DNA from: DAOQTX01 sp035340715
GTDB taxonomy: Bacteria; Bacteroidota; Bacteroidia; AKYH767-A; OLB10
Direction: 5' to 3'
Assembly (NCBI GenBank): GCA_035340715.1
Contig: DAOQTX010000013.1
Location: 1 to 48,927 of the forward strand
Length of the DNA stretch: 48,927 bases
Positions within the stretch are counted from its first letter, which is position 1, and every line of letters begins with the position of its first letter. This document shows positions 25,190-34,243 of this stretch, piece after piece. The position numbers and the translations under genes were made by a program. The notes under the pieces were generated by a model. That model was not told the DNA's origin and made no database searches. It was given only the letters and a program-made list of their open reading frames with translations.

Positions 25190-28039
25190 ATGCCTCGCAA
25201 TAAATCAATAAATTCAGTTCTCATTATTGGATCGGGACCTATAATTATTGGTCAAGCCTGTGAATTTGATTACTCCGGTAGTCAGGCGGCTCGAAGTTTA
25301 AAGGAGGAAGGCATTACGGTATCTCTTATAAACAGTAATCCGGCCACCATAATGACGGATCGAGTAACGGCTGACCATATTTATTTATTACCCATTACAC
25401 CCGAAAGTATTATCCAAATATTATCGGAAAGGAGAATTGATGCTGTATTGCCAACAATGGGAGGTCAAACTGCATTAAATCTTTGTAAGGAATGTGAAGA
25501 AAGAGGTATTTGGGAAAAATTTGGAGTTAAAGTTATTGGAGTAAATATCGATGCCATTGAAACGACTGAAAATCGTGAAGCATTCCGAAAATTGATGGTT
25601 GATATTGGGGTTGGTGTTGCGCCAAGTAGAATAGCCAATTCGTTTCTTGAGGGAAAAGAAATAGCACAAGACTTAGGGTTTCCTTTAGTGCTTAGACCTT
25701 CGTACACATTAGGAGGTACCGGTGGTGCAGTGATTTATAAAAAAGAAAACTTCGAGCCTGCATTGAATAGAGCTTTGCACGCCTCTCCAATACATGAAGT
25801 ATTGATTGAAAAAGCTGTCATAGGATGGAAGGAATTCGAACTTGAATTATTGAGAGATGCAAATGATAATGTGATTATCATCTGTTCGATAGAAAATTTT
25901 GATCCAATGGGAATTCATACCGGTGATAGCATTACGGTAGCTCCTGCAATGACTTTAAGCGACAAAACCTATCAGCGCATGCGCGACATGGCCATCAAAA
26001 TGATGCGTGCAATAGGTGATTTTGCCGGGGGTTGCAATGTACAATTTGCGGTTAATCCTGAAGACGATGAAATTATTTCAGTAGAAATCAATCCAAGAGT
26101 AAGTAGGTCTTCTGCTTTAGCATCTAAAGCTACTGGTTATCCTATTGCTAAAATAGCTGCCAAACTTGCTATTGGTTACACATTGGATGAACTTAAAAAT
26201 CAAGTTACACAATCCACTTCGGCATTTTTTGAGCCAGCATTAGATTATGTTATTGTTAAAGTGCCAAGATGGAATTTTGATAAATTTCCTGGATCCGATC
26301 GTTCACTGGGGTTTCAAATGAAATCAGTGGGTGAAACTATGGGTATAGGTCGCAGTTTTGCAGAAGCACTGCAGAAAGCAATTCAGTCTTTGGAAATTAA
26401 TCGTTTAGGATTAGGTGCCGATGGAAAGCAATGGACTAAAGTGGATGACATTATTGAAAGTCTAGAAAATCCTTCGTGGGATAGAATATTTCACATTAAA
26501 GATGCTTTAAAACTTGGTGTACCTATTCAGTCAATTTTCAACATAACTAAGATTGATAAATGGTTCTTAACTGAAATTCAAAACCTGGTCGTATTGGAAA
26601 ATGAGTTGAGAAGATATCAACTCAATAATGTTCCATATAGCCTCATGCTTGAATTAAAGCAAAATGGATTCTCAGATGCTCAAATTGCCTATGTTTTAGG
26701 AAATGTAACAGAAGAAGAAGTTTATGAGCAAAGAAGAAAGTTAAACGTATCGCGCGTTTATAAAATGGTTGACACTTGTTCTGCTGAGTTTCCAGCGGCT
26801 ACACCATACTATTATTCGACATTTGAAAATGCATTAGGACATTCAAGTAACTCAAATGTGCTTCACAATGAATCCGTAGTTTCTGATCGGAAGAAAATTC
26901 TTGTGATGGGCTCCGGACCAAATCGAATTGGTCAAGGTATCGAATTTGATTACAGTTGTGTGCATGGAGTATTAGCTGCAAAAGAATGTGGATACGAAGC
27001 CATCATGGTTAATTGCAATCCTGAAACGGTTTCTACGGATTTCGATATTGCCGATAAGCTTTACTTTGAGCCTATATTTTGGGAGCATATTTTTGAATTG
27101 ATTGAACACGAAAAGCCCGAAGGAGTCATTGTTCAATTGGGTGGTCAAACCGCGCTTAAACTATCAGAGAAATTACACGAGCGAGGGATAAAAATTATTG
27201 GAACTTCATACGAGTCGATGGATTTGGCAGAAGACCGTGGTCGATTTTCTGATCTGCTCAAAGAATTAGACATACCTTATCCTTTATATGGCGTGGCAGA
27301 GTCTGCAGAAGAAGCACTCGTTGTAGCTAAGCAGGTGGGTTATCCCGTGTTGGTTCGACCCAGTTATGTATTAGGTGGTCAGGGTATGAGCATTGTTATC
27401 AATGATGAAGAATTGGAAAGAGCAGTGATCAAATTGCTGAAGAATTTACCCGGTAATCGTGTACTTATAGATCATTTCTTAGATAGGGCTGAAGAAGCTG
27501 AAGCAGATATCATTTGCGATGGGACAGATTCATTAATTGTTGGATTGATGGAACATATCGAGCCTGCTGGAATACATTCGGGTGACAGTTATGCCGTATT
27601 ACCTCCATTTAATTTGTCGGATCATGTTATTGAACAAATGACAGAGTATTCAAAAAAATTAGCTTTTGCATTAGAAGTGAAAGGTCTGTTAAACATACAA
27701 TTTGCTATTAAAAATGAAAAAGTATATGTGATCGAAGCCAATCCAAGAGCATCTAGAACGGTGCCATTTATAGCCAAAGCACATCAAATTCCATACGTGA
27801 ATATTGCCACAAAGATTATGCTTGGAGCTAATCGTATCAAAGATTTTAAGATTGAACCGGTCGCATTTGGTTATGCCATAAAAGAACCTGTTTTCTCTTT
27901 CGAAAAATTTCCAAATGTAAATAAGGAACTGGGCCCTGAAATGAAATCCACCGGAGAGGCGATTCGGTTTATTGAAACCATTGAGGATCCATATTTCAGA
28001 CAGTTGTTCAAGGAAAAGAGTATGTATCTGAGCCGTTAA
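25190..28039 (+). CDS. carB: Carbamoyl-phosphate synthase large subunit lacking the allosteric C-domain
   Basis: Makes carbamoyl phosphate for pyrimidines and arginine. Two ATP-grasp halves are visible: the first from residue 10 (LIIGSGPIIIGQACEFDYSG) to about 400, an oligomerisation segment to about 550, and the second from about 565 (VMGSGPNRIGQGIEFDYS) to about 930. It stops at residue 949 just after the second half, whereas E. coli CarB runs to about 1073; the missing part is the MGS-like domain that binds UMP, IMP and ornithine. The stop is clean and the next gene begins 24 bases later, so this is not a frameshift. carA is not in the window. Confidence 0.96.
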   Translation: MPRNKSINSVLIIGSGPIIIGQACEFDYSGSQAARSLKEEGITVSLINSNPATIMTDRVTADHIYLLPITPESIIQILSERRIDAVLPTMGGQTALNLCKECEERGIWEKFGVKVIGVNIDAIETTENREAFRKLMVDIGVGVAPSRIANSFLEGKEIAQDLGFPLVLRPSYTLGGTGGAVIYKKENFEPALNRALHASPIHEVLIEKAVIGWKEFELELLRDANDNVIIICSIENFDPMGIHTGDSITVAPAMTLSDKTYQRMRDMAIKMMRAIGDFAGGCNVQFAVNPEDDEIISVEINPRVSRSSALASKATGYPIAKIAAKLAIGYTLDELKNQVTQSTSAFFEPALDYVIVKVPRWNFDKFPGSDRSLGFQMKSVGETMGIGRSFAEALQKAIQSLEINRLGLGADGKQWTKVDDIIESLENPSWDRIFHIKDALKLGVPIQSIFNITKIDKWFLTEIQNLVVLENELRRYQLNNVPYSLMLELKQNGFSDAQIAYVLGNVTEEEVYEQRRKLNVSRVYKMVDTCSAEFPAATPYYYSTFENALGHSSNSNVLHNESVVSDRKKILVMGSGPNRIGQGIEFDYSCVHGVLAAKECGYEAIMVNCNPETVSTDFDIADKLYFEPIFWEHIFELIEHEKPEGVIVQLGGQTALKLSEKLHERGIKIIGTSYESMDLAEDRGRFSDLLKELDIPYPLYGVAESAEEALVVAKQVGYPVLVRPSYVLGGQGMSIVINDEELERAVIKLLKNLPGNRVLIDHFLDRAEEAEADIICDGTDSLIVGLMEHIEPAGIHSGDSYAVLPPFNLSDHVIEQMTEYSKKLAFALEVKGLLNIQFAIKNEKVYVIEANPRASRTVPFIAKAHQIPYVNIATKIMLGANRIKDFKIEPVAFGYAIKEPVFSFEKFPNVNKELGPEMKSTGEAIRFIETIEDPYFRQLFKEKSMYLSR

Positions 28040-28063
28040 TCGGACTATAAAAACTTTTGTTAC

Positions 28064-28285
28064 ATGTTGAGATTCATTCTCATATTATTAGTGATTTATT
28101 TTGCCATTCGTTTGTTGTCGCGTATGTTCATCATCCGGACAATAAAGAAACATTACTCTCAACAACAGCCAAGTAATGAAAATAAAAAACCAGAAGGCAC
28201 TGTGACGATTCAAAACCAACAAAGCACATCAAGTGCTACACCGCGGAATAATGACAACTATGTTGATTACGAAGAAATAAAATAA
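28064..28285 (+). CDS. DUF4834-family small membrane protein
   Basis: A 73-residue protein with one N-terminal membrane segment (about 2-20, LRFILILLVIYFAIRLL), a short basic stretch and a polar, glutamine- and asparagine-rich tail ending VDYEEIK. This layout matches DUF4834, found next to YfhO-type genes in Bacteroidota. It lies 24 bases after carB and 21 before the YfhO gene. Function unknown. Confidence 0.8.
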   Translation: MLRFILILLVIYFAIRLLSRMFIIRTIKKHYSQQQPSNENKKPEGTVTIQNQQSTSSATPRNNDNYVDYEEIK

Positions 28286-28306
28286 AGATCAATTTAATGC
28301 GCATTT

Positions 28307-30703
28307 ATGATTAAGAAAATTCTACCACATTTAATTGCCATAGGAATATTCCTTTTATTAACCTTCGCTTACTTTTCTCCATTATTAGAAGGAAAAAGAC
28401 TGGAGCAACATGACATAGCTCAATGGCTTGGAATGTCGAAGGAGATAACAGACTATAGAAACAACAGTGGTGAAGAACCTTTATGGACCAACAGCATGTT
28501 TGGTGGAATGCCTGCGTATCAAATTTCGGTTTTATATCCGGCCAACTTAATGTCGTATGTTAATTCAGTTTTATGGTTTGGAATGCCGGTTCCTGCCAAT
28601 TATTTATTCCTTTCTTTTATAGGAATGTATTTGTTGTTATTGGTGCTTCGATTTGATTTTCGAATGGCGATAGCAGGAGCTTGTGTATTAGGCCTTTCAA
28701 GTTATTTTATGATTGTGATAATGGCAGGTCATAATTCCAAAGCACATGCCATCGCTCTTATGCCATTTGTGCTTGCCGGAGTGCTTTTAACGTTAAGAGG
28801 AAAATATTTATTTGGAGCTGCACTTACAGCAATTGCTTTAGCATTGCAGTTATACGCCAATCACCTACAAATTTCATACTATCTATTTTTCATCATTTTT
28901 TGCTTAATGATATTTGAGTTATATAAAGCAATTAAGGAAAAGACAATATCACATTATGTTAAAGCTAGTGTTTGTTTGCTTTTTGCAGCAGTGCTGAGTG
29001 TTTTGCCAAATCTAACGTCAATTTGGGCAACATACGAGTACGGTAAAGATACAACTCGAGGTCCCTCCGAGTTGACGGAAAAAAAAGTTAGTTCAGGTTT
29101 AGATAAAGACTATGCTTTGAGCTGGAGTTACGGTATAGATGAATCTCTAACTCTTCTGGTTCCAAACTTTATGGGAGGTGCTTCGCAGGAAGAACTGTCG
29201 GAATCTTCAGAGACCTACAAAGCGATGCAAAAGAATGGAGCAGGATCACAAGCAAGATCATTTATCAAAAATGCTCCAACCTATTGGGGAACGCAACCGG
29301 TCACCGCTGGGCCAACGTATATCGGAGCATCGTTGTTGTTTTTATTTGTGCTGGGAATGTTTTTGGTAAAAGGACCTTGGAAATGGTGGCTTGTTACAGT
29401 AAGTGTTTTAGGATTGATGCTGTCATGGGGTAGAAACTTTACTCCACTTACCGATTTGTTTTTTGAATTTGTTCCGGGCTATAATAAGTTTAGAGCGGTG
29501 TCAATGACGCTTGTAATTGTGATGCTAACCATTCCTTTATTAGGATTCCTTGGGTTAAAGGAATTCTTAAATAAATCGCAACCTATAGCACAAGTTAAAA
29601 AATCACTTTTGAGTGCATTGTATATTACCGGAGGATTATGTTTGTTTTTAGTACTTGGTGGATCGGTGCTTTTTTCTTTTAGTGGTCCGGTTGATGCCAA
29701 TTTTGAATCCTATCAATGGCTAAAAACTGCTTTGATTGCTGATCGTGTGACTATGATGAGGATTGATGCGGTAAGGTCCTTATTTTTTATTGTGGCCTGC
29801 TTCGCTACTCTTTGGTATTATTTGAAATCTAAAATTAATACTCAAACCTTATATGTCTTATTAGGTTTAATATTTATCATTGATTTGTTGCCCGTTTCAA
29901 AACGCTATTTAAATAACGACAATTTCACATCTAAAAGCAATGCTGAACAGCCATTTAAGCCCAGCAATGCTGACCTGCAAATTTTATCTGACCCGGATCC
30001 AAACTTCAGAGTTATGAATACTACGGTTTCTACCTTTAATGATGCCAGTACATCCTATTTTCATAAGTCAATTGGAGGATATCATGGAGCTAAACTAAAA
30101 CGATATCAAGAATTAATTGAATATCAAATCAGCAAGAACAATGTTCAAGTTTTGAATATGTTGAACACGAAGTATTTTATTTTGAGACCATCAGAAGGTG
30201 CTGAACCCATTGCGCAAATAAATCCAGATGCATTAGGGCACGCTTGGTTCGTTAATCAAGTGCGCGTAGTGAATAATGCGGATGAAGAAATTGCTGCGCT
30301 ATCTGACTTTAATCCAAAGCAGTTGGCTGTGGTAGATCAGCGATTTAAATCGTCAATTACTACTAATGATTATGGTATTGATAGTTTGTCTAGTATTACA
30401 TTAGAATCTTATGCACCCAATAGAATAAAGTACAATGCTGTTTGCAACTCAAAATCTTTTGTGGTGTTTTCAGAAATTTATTACGACAAAGGATGGCAAG
30501 TATATTTGGATGGAAATAAATCGGAATATGTAAGAGTAAATTATGTTTTAAGAGGAATGGAATTGCCGAGCGGTAAGCATAGCATAGAATTCAAATTTGA
30601 ACCTGTAGTTTATGCAAGGGGAGAACAAATTTCGTTAGCTGGCTCCGTATTGTTGATTTTGATTTTTGCAGGTGCTTTAGTTATTGAAATTAGAAAAGCA
30701 TGA
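28307..30703 (+). CDS. YfhO-family polytopic membrane protein
   Basis: A 798-residue protein with about a dozen membrane segments over residues 8-530 and a soluble C-terminal part (about 545-770), then a last membrane segment near 780. YfhO proteins resemble GT-C glycosyltransferases: an acidic pair in the first loop (EQHDIAQW) and the GWQVYLDG motif in the C-domain are consistent with that. In Gram-positives YfhO takes part in teichoic-acid glycosylation; the target here is unknown. Confidence 0.85.
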   Translation: MIKKILPHLIAIGIFLLLTFAYFSPLLEGKRLEQHDIAQWLGMSKEITDYRNNSGEEPLWTNSMFGGMPAYQISVLYPANLMSYVNSVLWFGMPVPANYLFLSFIGMYLLLLVLRFDFRMAIAGACVLGLSSYFMIVIMAGHNSKAHAIALMPFVLAGVLLTLRGKYLFGAALTAIALALQLYANHLQISYYLFFIIFCLMIFELYKAIKEKTISHYVKASVCLLFAAVLSVLPNLTSIWATYEYGKDTTRGPSELTEKKVSSGLDKDYALSWSYGIDESLTLLVPNFMGGASQEELSESSETYKAMQKNGAGSQARSFIKNAPTYWGTQPVTAGPTYIGASLLFLFVLGMFLVKGPWKWWLVTVSVLGLMLSWGRNFTPLTDLFFEFVPGYNKFRAVSMTLVIVMLTIPLLGFLGLKEFLNKSQPIAQVKKSLLSALYITGGLCLFLVLGGSVLFSFSGPVDANFESYQWLKTALIADRVTMMRIDAVRSLFFIVACFATLWYYLKSKINTQTLYVLLGLIFIIDLLPVSKRYLNNDNFTSKSNAEQPFKPSNADLQILSDPDPNFRVMNTTVSTFNDASTSYFHKSIGGYHGAKLKRYQELIEYQISKNNVQVLNMLNTKYFILRPSEGAEPIAQINPDALGHAWFVNQVRVVNNADEEIAALSDFNPKQLAVVDQRFKSSITTNDYGIDSLSSITLESYAPNRIKYNAVCNSKSFVVFSEIYYDKGWQVYLDGNKSEYVRVNYVLRGMELPSGKHSIEFKFEPVVYARGEQISLAGSVLLILIFAGALVIEIRKA

Positions 30704-30710
30704 TATAAAA

Positions 30711-30734
30711 AAAGGGTTGCTGTTGCAACCCTTT
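30711..30734 (-). terminator. Terminator of the minus-strand gene 30763-31068 (possibly bidirectional)
   Basis: AAAGGGTTGC and GCAACCCTTT form a perfect 10-bp stem with loop TGTT. On the minus strand a run of seven T follows, a strong Rho-independent terminator for the small gene ending at 30763. On the plus strand it lies 7 bases after the YfhO stop but lacks a T tract. Confidence 0.85.
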
Positions 30735-30762
30735 CAAGGCAGTAGTTTAACCCTCTCAACTT

Positions 30763-31068
30763 TTATACTATCTGCCACCCAGGCGGATAAACCGACCGGG
30801 TATGTTTCTTTGTCCGGGCAAGCGCTTTGAGAATTTTCCATTTTGTCGGATCGCCATATTGCAATCGAATCTGTTTAAACTCTTCTATTAATTGCTTTTG
30901 CCTATCGGTTTGAGTATTGAAATACCCACAATTAAAATGTTCAAATAACATGTTTGCTTTGTCTTTGGGAATTAATTTCCCTAACTCTGCATTGCAAAAT
31001 AGAGCATTTTGTAGGGTATACGAAAGTGTTTTTTGGCGAATACGAATAATCTTAAAGAGAAAATGCAA
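30763..31068 (-). CDS. Small protein of unknown function
   Basis: Not recognised. The frame encodes up to 101 residues, basic, with a charged helical middle (QTDRQKQLIEEFKQIR) and a C-terminus TRSVYPPGWQIV. It is probably real: it ends 28 bases before a strong terminator facing the same way. The start is unclear. The first codon of the long version is a TTG that lies inside a promoter-like stretch (TTG, 18 bases, TATTTTG at 31072-31066). The only in-frame ATG is at 30951 and would give 62 residues. It is 32 bases after the FemAB-like gene. Confidence 0.6.
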   Translation of the reverse strand: MHFLFKIIRIRQKTLSYTLQNALFCNAELGKLIPKDKANMLFEHFNCGYFNTQTDRQKQLIEEFKQIRLQYGDPTKWKILKALARTKKHTRSVYPPGWQIV

Positions 31069-31100
31069 AATATTTGGGTGAATAAATTCGCAATTCTCAA

Positions 31101-32348
31101 TTAAGAATCTAGAGTAAGTTCCGTTTTAAAAGGAGATCGAATCAAATCCTCACTAGATTTTCTGGTATTAATGTAAGGTTTTAGGTGCTCAAAGCTTAAT
31201 GGCTTGTTAACCTTTAAATAGCAAATAGCATCTTTAGGAATTGCTCCTATGCTTGATTTTATTGCGGTTGCAGTTCTGCCAAATGATATTTTCTGACAGC
31301 CTAATTGAATGGCATCGGAAAGGTAAAAGGTGAGTAAATTCAGGTATAGCGAATATTTACGATTATAACTGTAGTCCATTCCGGCAATGTGGGCTTCAAA
31401 GTGATTTGAACTATGCAAACTCACGGTGAAGGCAACCATTTTTTTCTTGTCGAAAAAACCACGGATCAATACTTCGTCAGATAAATTATTGATCAACTCC
31501 TTAAAATAGATTTCGCTCAGCATAGAAAAACGTATGGTCGCTTTATTATGCATTTCCTCATACAATTTGAACAAGTCTTCACTGTAATTTGATACATCAC
31601 TTTTCGAAAGTATTTTTGAATTCAGAGTCCCAAACTTTTCTTGTGCTTTATTAATTCGAACTCGATATTTCGATGATAAAGCTTCTTTGTAGTCTTCAAA
31701 TGTTTTCCAGCTTTCATGCAGTTCCATCTCCATACATGGCTCGAGCGTTATTTTGTTATACGAAGAATTAAAAGTTGAATTTGAATCGGACCCGGATAAA
31801 AAATCTTTAACAACAATGCCATGAATTTTATAAAAATCAGAGAGTTCTATCTCAGCAAAATCCAAAACTTCTGGCAATAACTTTTGAGCATAGTTCAAAT
31901 TATCATCGTTTAATGATATGGTATGTAGAGGCCCCGTAATAAACGCATTTCCTGCTACTAAAACATGTAACTCACTTTTGAAAGTGAATAAAAGTTTTTG
32001 GAGAAACGATGCATGCCCATTCAATACTTTTATAGGTTCAAAAGCATTGAGATCTAGAAAATCATCCAGAGTTTTTAAATTAATGGTATAGAGTTGGAGC
32101 GGATACAAAGCAATCGGATTGCCATTTTTCCATGCCACACAATAATAAAACTTCATACGAAGAGGCTCACTGCGCTCCAATGATTCAAAATAGGATAAGC
32201 TCACCATAGGATGCGAAGCTGTACTTAAAATAATTCCTTCTTCTTTTAAATCGGCAACAGAACTATGAATGGTAAAGTGCGGATCTTTCTTTTTGTTTTC
32301 CGCATCACGCCTTTCTTTTCTAGCTTTTTTGCAAATGATGTAAAACAT
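31101..32348 (-). CDS. FemAB/GNAT-like acyltransferase
   Basis: A 415-residue cytosolic protein of the FemAB-like GNAT (Acetyltransf_6) type. The N-terminal half is diverged. The C-terminal GNAT fold spans about 215-390: FEDYKEALSSKYRVRINKAQ, a coiled LYEEMHNKA, RGFFDKKKMVAFTVSLH, and GMDYSYNRKYSLYLNLLTF as the acyl-donor region. Relatives transfer amino acids to peptidoglycan precursors or act in exopolysaccharide synthesis; here the acceptor is unknown. First gene of a two-gene minus-strand unit. Confidence 0.75.
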   Translation of the reverse strand: MFYIICKKARKERRDAENKKKDPHFTIHSSVADLKEEGIILSTASHPMVSLSYFESLERSEPLRMKFYYCVAWKNGNPIALYPLQLYTINLKTLDDFLDLNAFEPIKVLNGHASFLQKLLFTFKSELHVLVAGNAFITGPLHTISLNDDNLNYAQKLLPEVLDFAEIELSDFYKIHGIVVKDFLSGSDSNSTFNSSYNKITLEPCMEMELHESWKTFEDYKEALSSKYRVRINKAQEKFGTLNSKILSKSDVSNYSEDLFKLYEEMHNKATIRFSMLSEIYFKELINNLSDEVLIRGFFDKKKMVAFTVSLHSSNHFEAHIAGMDYSYNRKYSLYLNLLTFYLSDAIQLGCQKISFGRTATAIKSSIGAIPKDAICYLKVNKPLSFEHLKPYINTRKSSEDLIRSPFKTELTLDS

Positions 32349-32407
32349 AGCTTATGGTAGTAAAGTAGATAATCAGATCAAGATAAATTTTAATAACAGA
32401 TCAACTT

Positions 32408-34189
32408 TTATTTTGTTTTCTCACTCTTCATGAGCAAAGAAATGTATTTTACTGGAGCAGATCCAAAACTTAAAAACGTTTCATGAAAATTTTTGAGGTC
32501 AAATTCTTTCGAATTCAATTTTAGCGTTTCACGTAAATCATATATTTCAGAATAACCATTAAAATAGCTGCATAACTGTACTTGAGACAGAGTTACTCTG
32601 CGCCATTTGTTTTCAGCTTCGGCTTGTTCTTGAAATGCTTCATTTACCAGTAAATCTAATCCTTCTTCTTTTGTCATATTTAAGGTATGTACACAAAAGT
32701 CTAGTATCGTATTACATACGGTACGTAAATGCCATTTATAATACATCATCCAAAGCTCCGGATTATTATTACCGTAGCCTTCTTCCAACATCATTCTTTC
32801 ACCATATACCGCCCATCCTTCAATCATGGATCCATTTCCAAGTATGCTTTTGATCATGCTTGGAGCATTGTTGCTATATACCAACTGGGTATAATGACCG
32901 GGAATGGCTTCGTGTATATTTAAAATCTGCAAGGTGTAATTGTTGTATTCCCTAAGATAACTTTCAGCTGCTTTGTTGGTATATCCATCTAAAGGAGAAA
33001 CATTGTAATAGGTATTGGCTCCTTTATCGTAAGGGCCAGGACTGTTTATGGAAGCGCCTGCACCGCTGCCTTCCATGTATTCAGGAGTTTTCCTCACTAC
33101 AAGAGGTTTTGAAGGATCGAGATACAATAAGTTTTTTTCATTTATAAACTTTTCTAATTCTGGAATCTGTTTCTCAATTTCGAGTTGGAATGAATCTCTA
33201 TGGCAATGGCTCGATGCAATGGTATCAATGATAAGTCGTATCATTTTCTTTGAATCGCTAGGTTTTTGAGTATCAGAAAAATATTTTGGCCAAAGTTGTT
33301 CGGCCAATTCACCCATTTTAGTATGCAGTTCTTTCTTACGTTCTATTGCCTTTTTGTATAGCGCGTCAGCCGTATATGCACTTTGTATATCGTGCTCAAA
33401 CTTTTTGAAATAGGCTTCTTTCCCAATTCTAAAACTTTTACTGTTGGTTTCATTAATGCTCGAATTCAATCGTTCCAAAAAGTGAATATACTTTTCAATG
33501 GATGCAGTTGTTAGATTAATTCTGGATTTGAATTCCTCTTTTTCTCTATCTGATAAATTCTTACAGACATTAAGGGAATCTATAAGTGATGTGCCGAAAA
33601 TGCTCAACGCACCTTTGTTTTGTAAAATGGCGAGTTCAGTATGTTCTTTGGTCGGGTTACTTATATTACTCTCAGCAACTTGATAATAATGCGGAACATT
33701 TTGCATTCTTAAAAAAACTGAACGCATGCGCTCATCTAAAGTGGCAAATCGTCCATTTAGTATTTCAGCAAATTCTCCTCCAACATTATATACCGCTGGG
33801 TTCCATTCGTGTGATTTAAATTCCTTTGCATACCACAAACTGGAAAGCACAAAATCACGCATCATCCAATAGTCAACTTTATTGTTTTGATTCAAAGATC
33901 CTTCGTCAATCTTCTTTAATTCATTGAGAAGTGATTCATATGTAGCTACTTGTGAAACCAAATAGTTAGAATCAGGCACCAATAAAACAGAATCATATTT
34001 GTGATAGCCAACATACATGGCCCAAGAAGGATTTAATTTCCAGATGGATTCAATAAAAGTATCTTTATATCGTTCAAAGTCCTGATCAACCGAATCTGAT
34101 TTATTTGTTTGACAAGAAAAAACAAGCGTTAATGACAGTATTAATACCAATCCGACACACAGTTGTTTACATATTTCCTTCCTTTTCAT
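32408..34189 (-). CDS. DUF885-family lipoprotein, putative zinc peptidase
   Basis: A 593-residue envelope protein. A lipoprotein signal ends at Cys26 (LVFSC). The DUF885 core contains the metal-binding HEAIPGHYTQ, with a further glutamate in GWAVYGERMM, and EQAEAENKWRR near the C-terminus. DUF885 proteins are related to M32-like metallopeptidases; the substrate is unproven. Divergent from a prolyl oligopeptidase gene across 54 bases, so both may serve peptide use in the periplasm. Confidence 0.88.
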   Translation of the reverse strand: MKRKEICKQLCVGLVLILSLTLVFSCQTNKSDSVDQDFERYKDTFIESIWKLNPSWAMYVGYHKYDSVLLVPDSNYLVSQVATYESLLNELKKIDEGSLNQNNKVDYWMMRDFVLSSLWYAKEFKSHEWNPAVYNVGGEFAEILNGRFATLDERMRSVFLRMQNVPHYYQVAESNISNPTKEHTELAILQNKGALSIFGTSLIDSLNVCKNLSDREKEEFKSRINLTTASIEKYIHFLERLNSSINETNSKSFRIGKEAYFKKFEHDIQSAYTADALYKKAIERKKELHTKMGELAEQLWPKYFSDTQKPSDSKKMIRLIIDTIASSHCHRDSFQLEIEKQIPELEKFINEKNLLYLDPSKPLVVRKTPEYMEGSGAGASINSPGPYDKGANTYYNVSPLDGYTNKAAESYLREYNNYTLQILNIHEAIPGHYTQLVYSNNAPSMIKSILGNGSMIEGWAVYGERMMLEEGYGNNNPELWMMYYKWHLRTVCNTILDFCVHTLNMTKEEGLDLLVNEAFQEQAEAENKWRRVTLSQVQLCSYFNGYSEIYDLRETLKLNSKEFDLKNFHETFLSFGSAPVKYISLLMKSEKTK

Positions 34190-34243
34190 ATTTTTATCCT
34201 ATCTTATTAAAATCGTTTGAAAGATATTAATCCAATTACGTCT

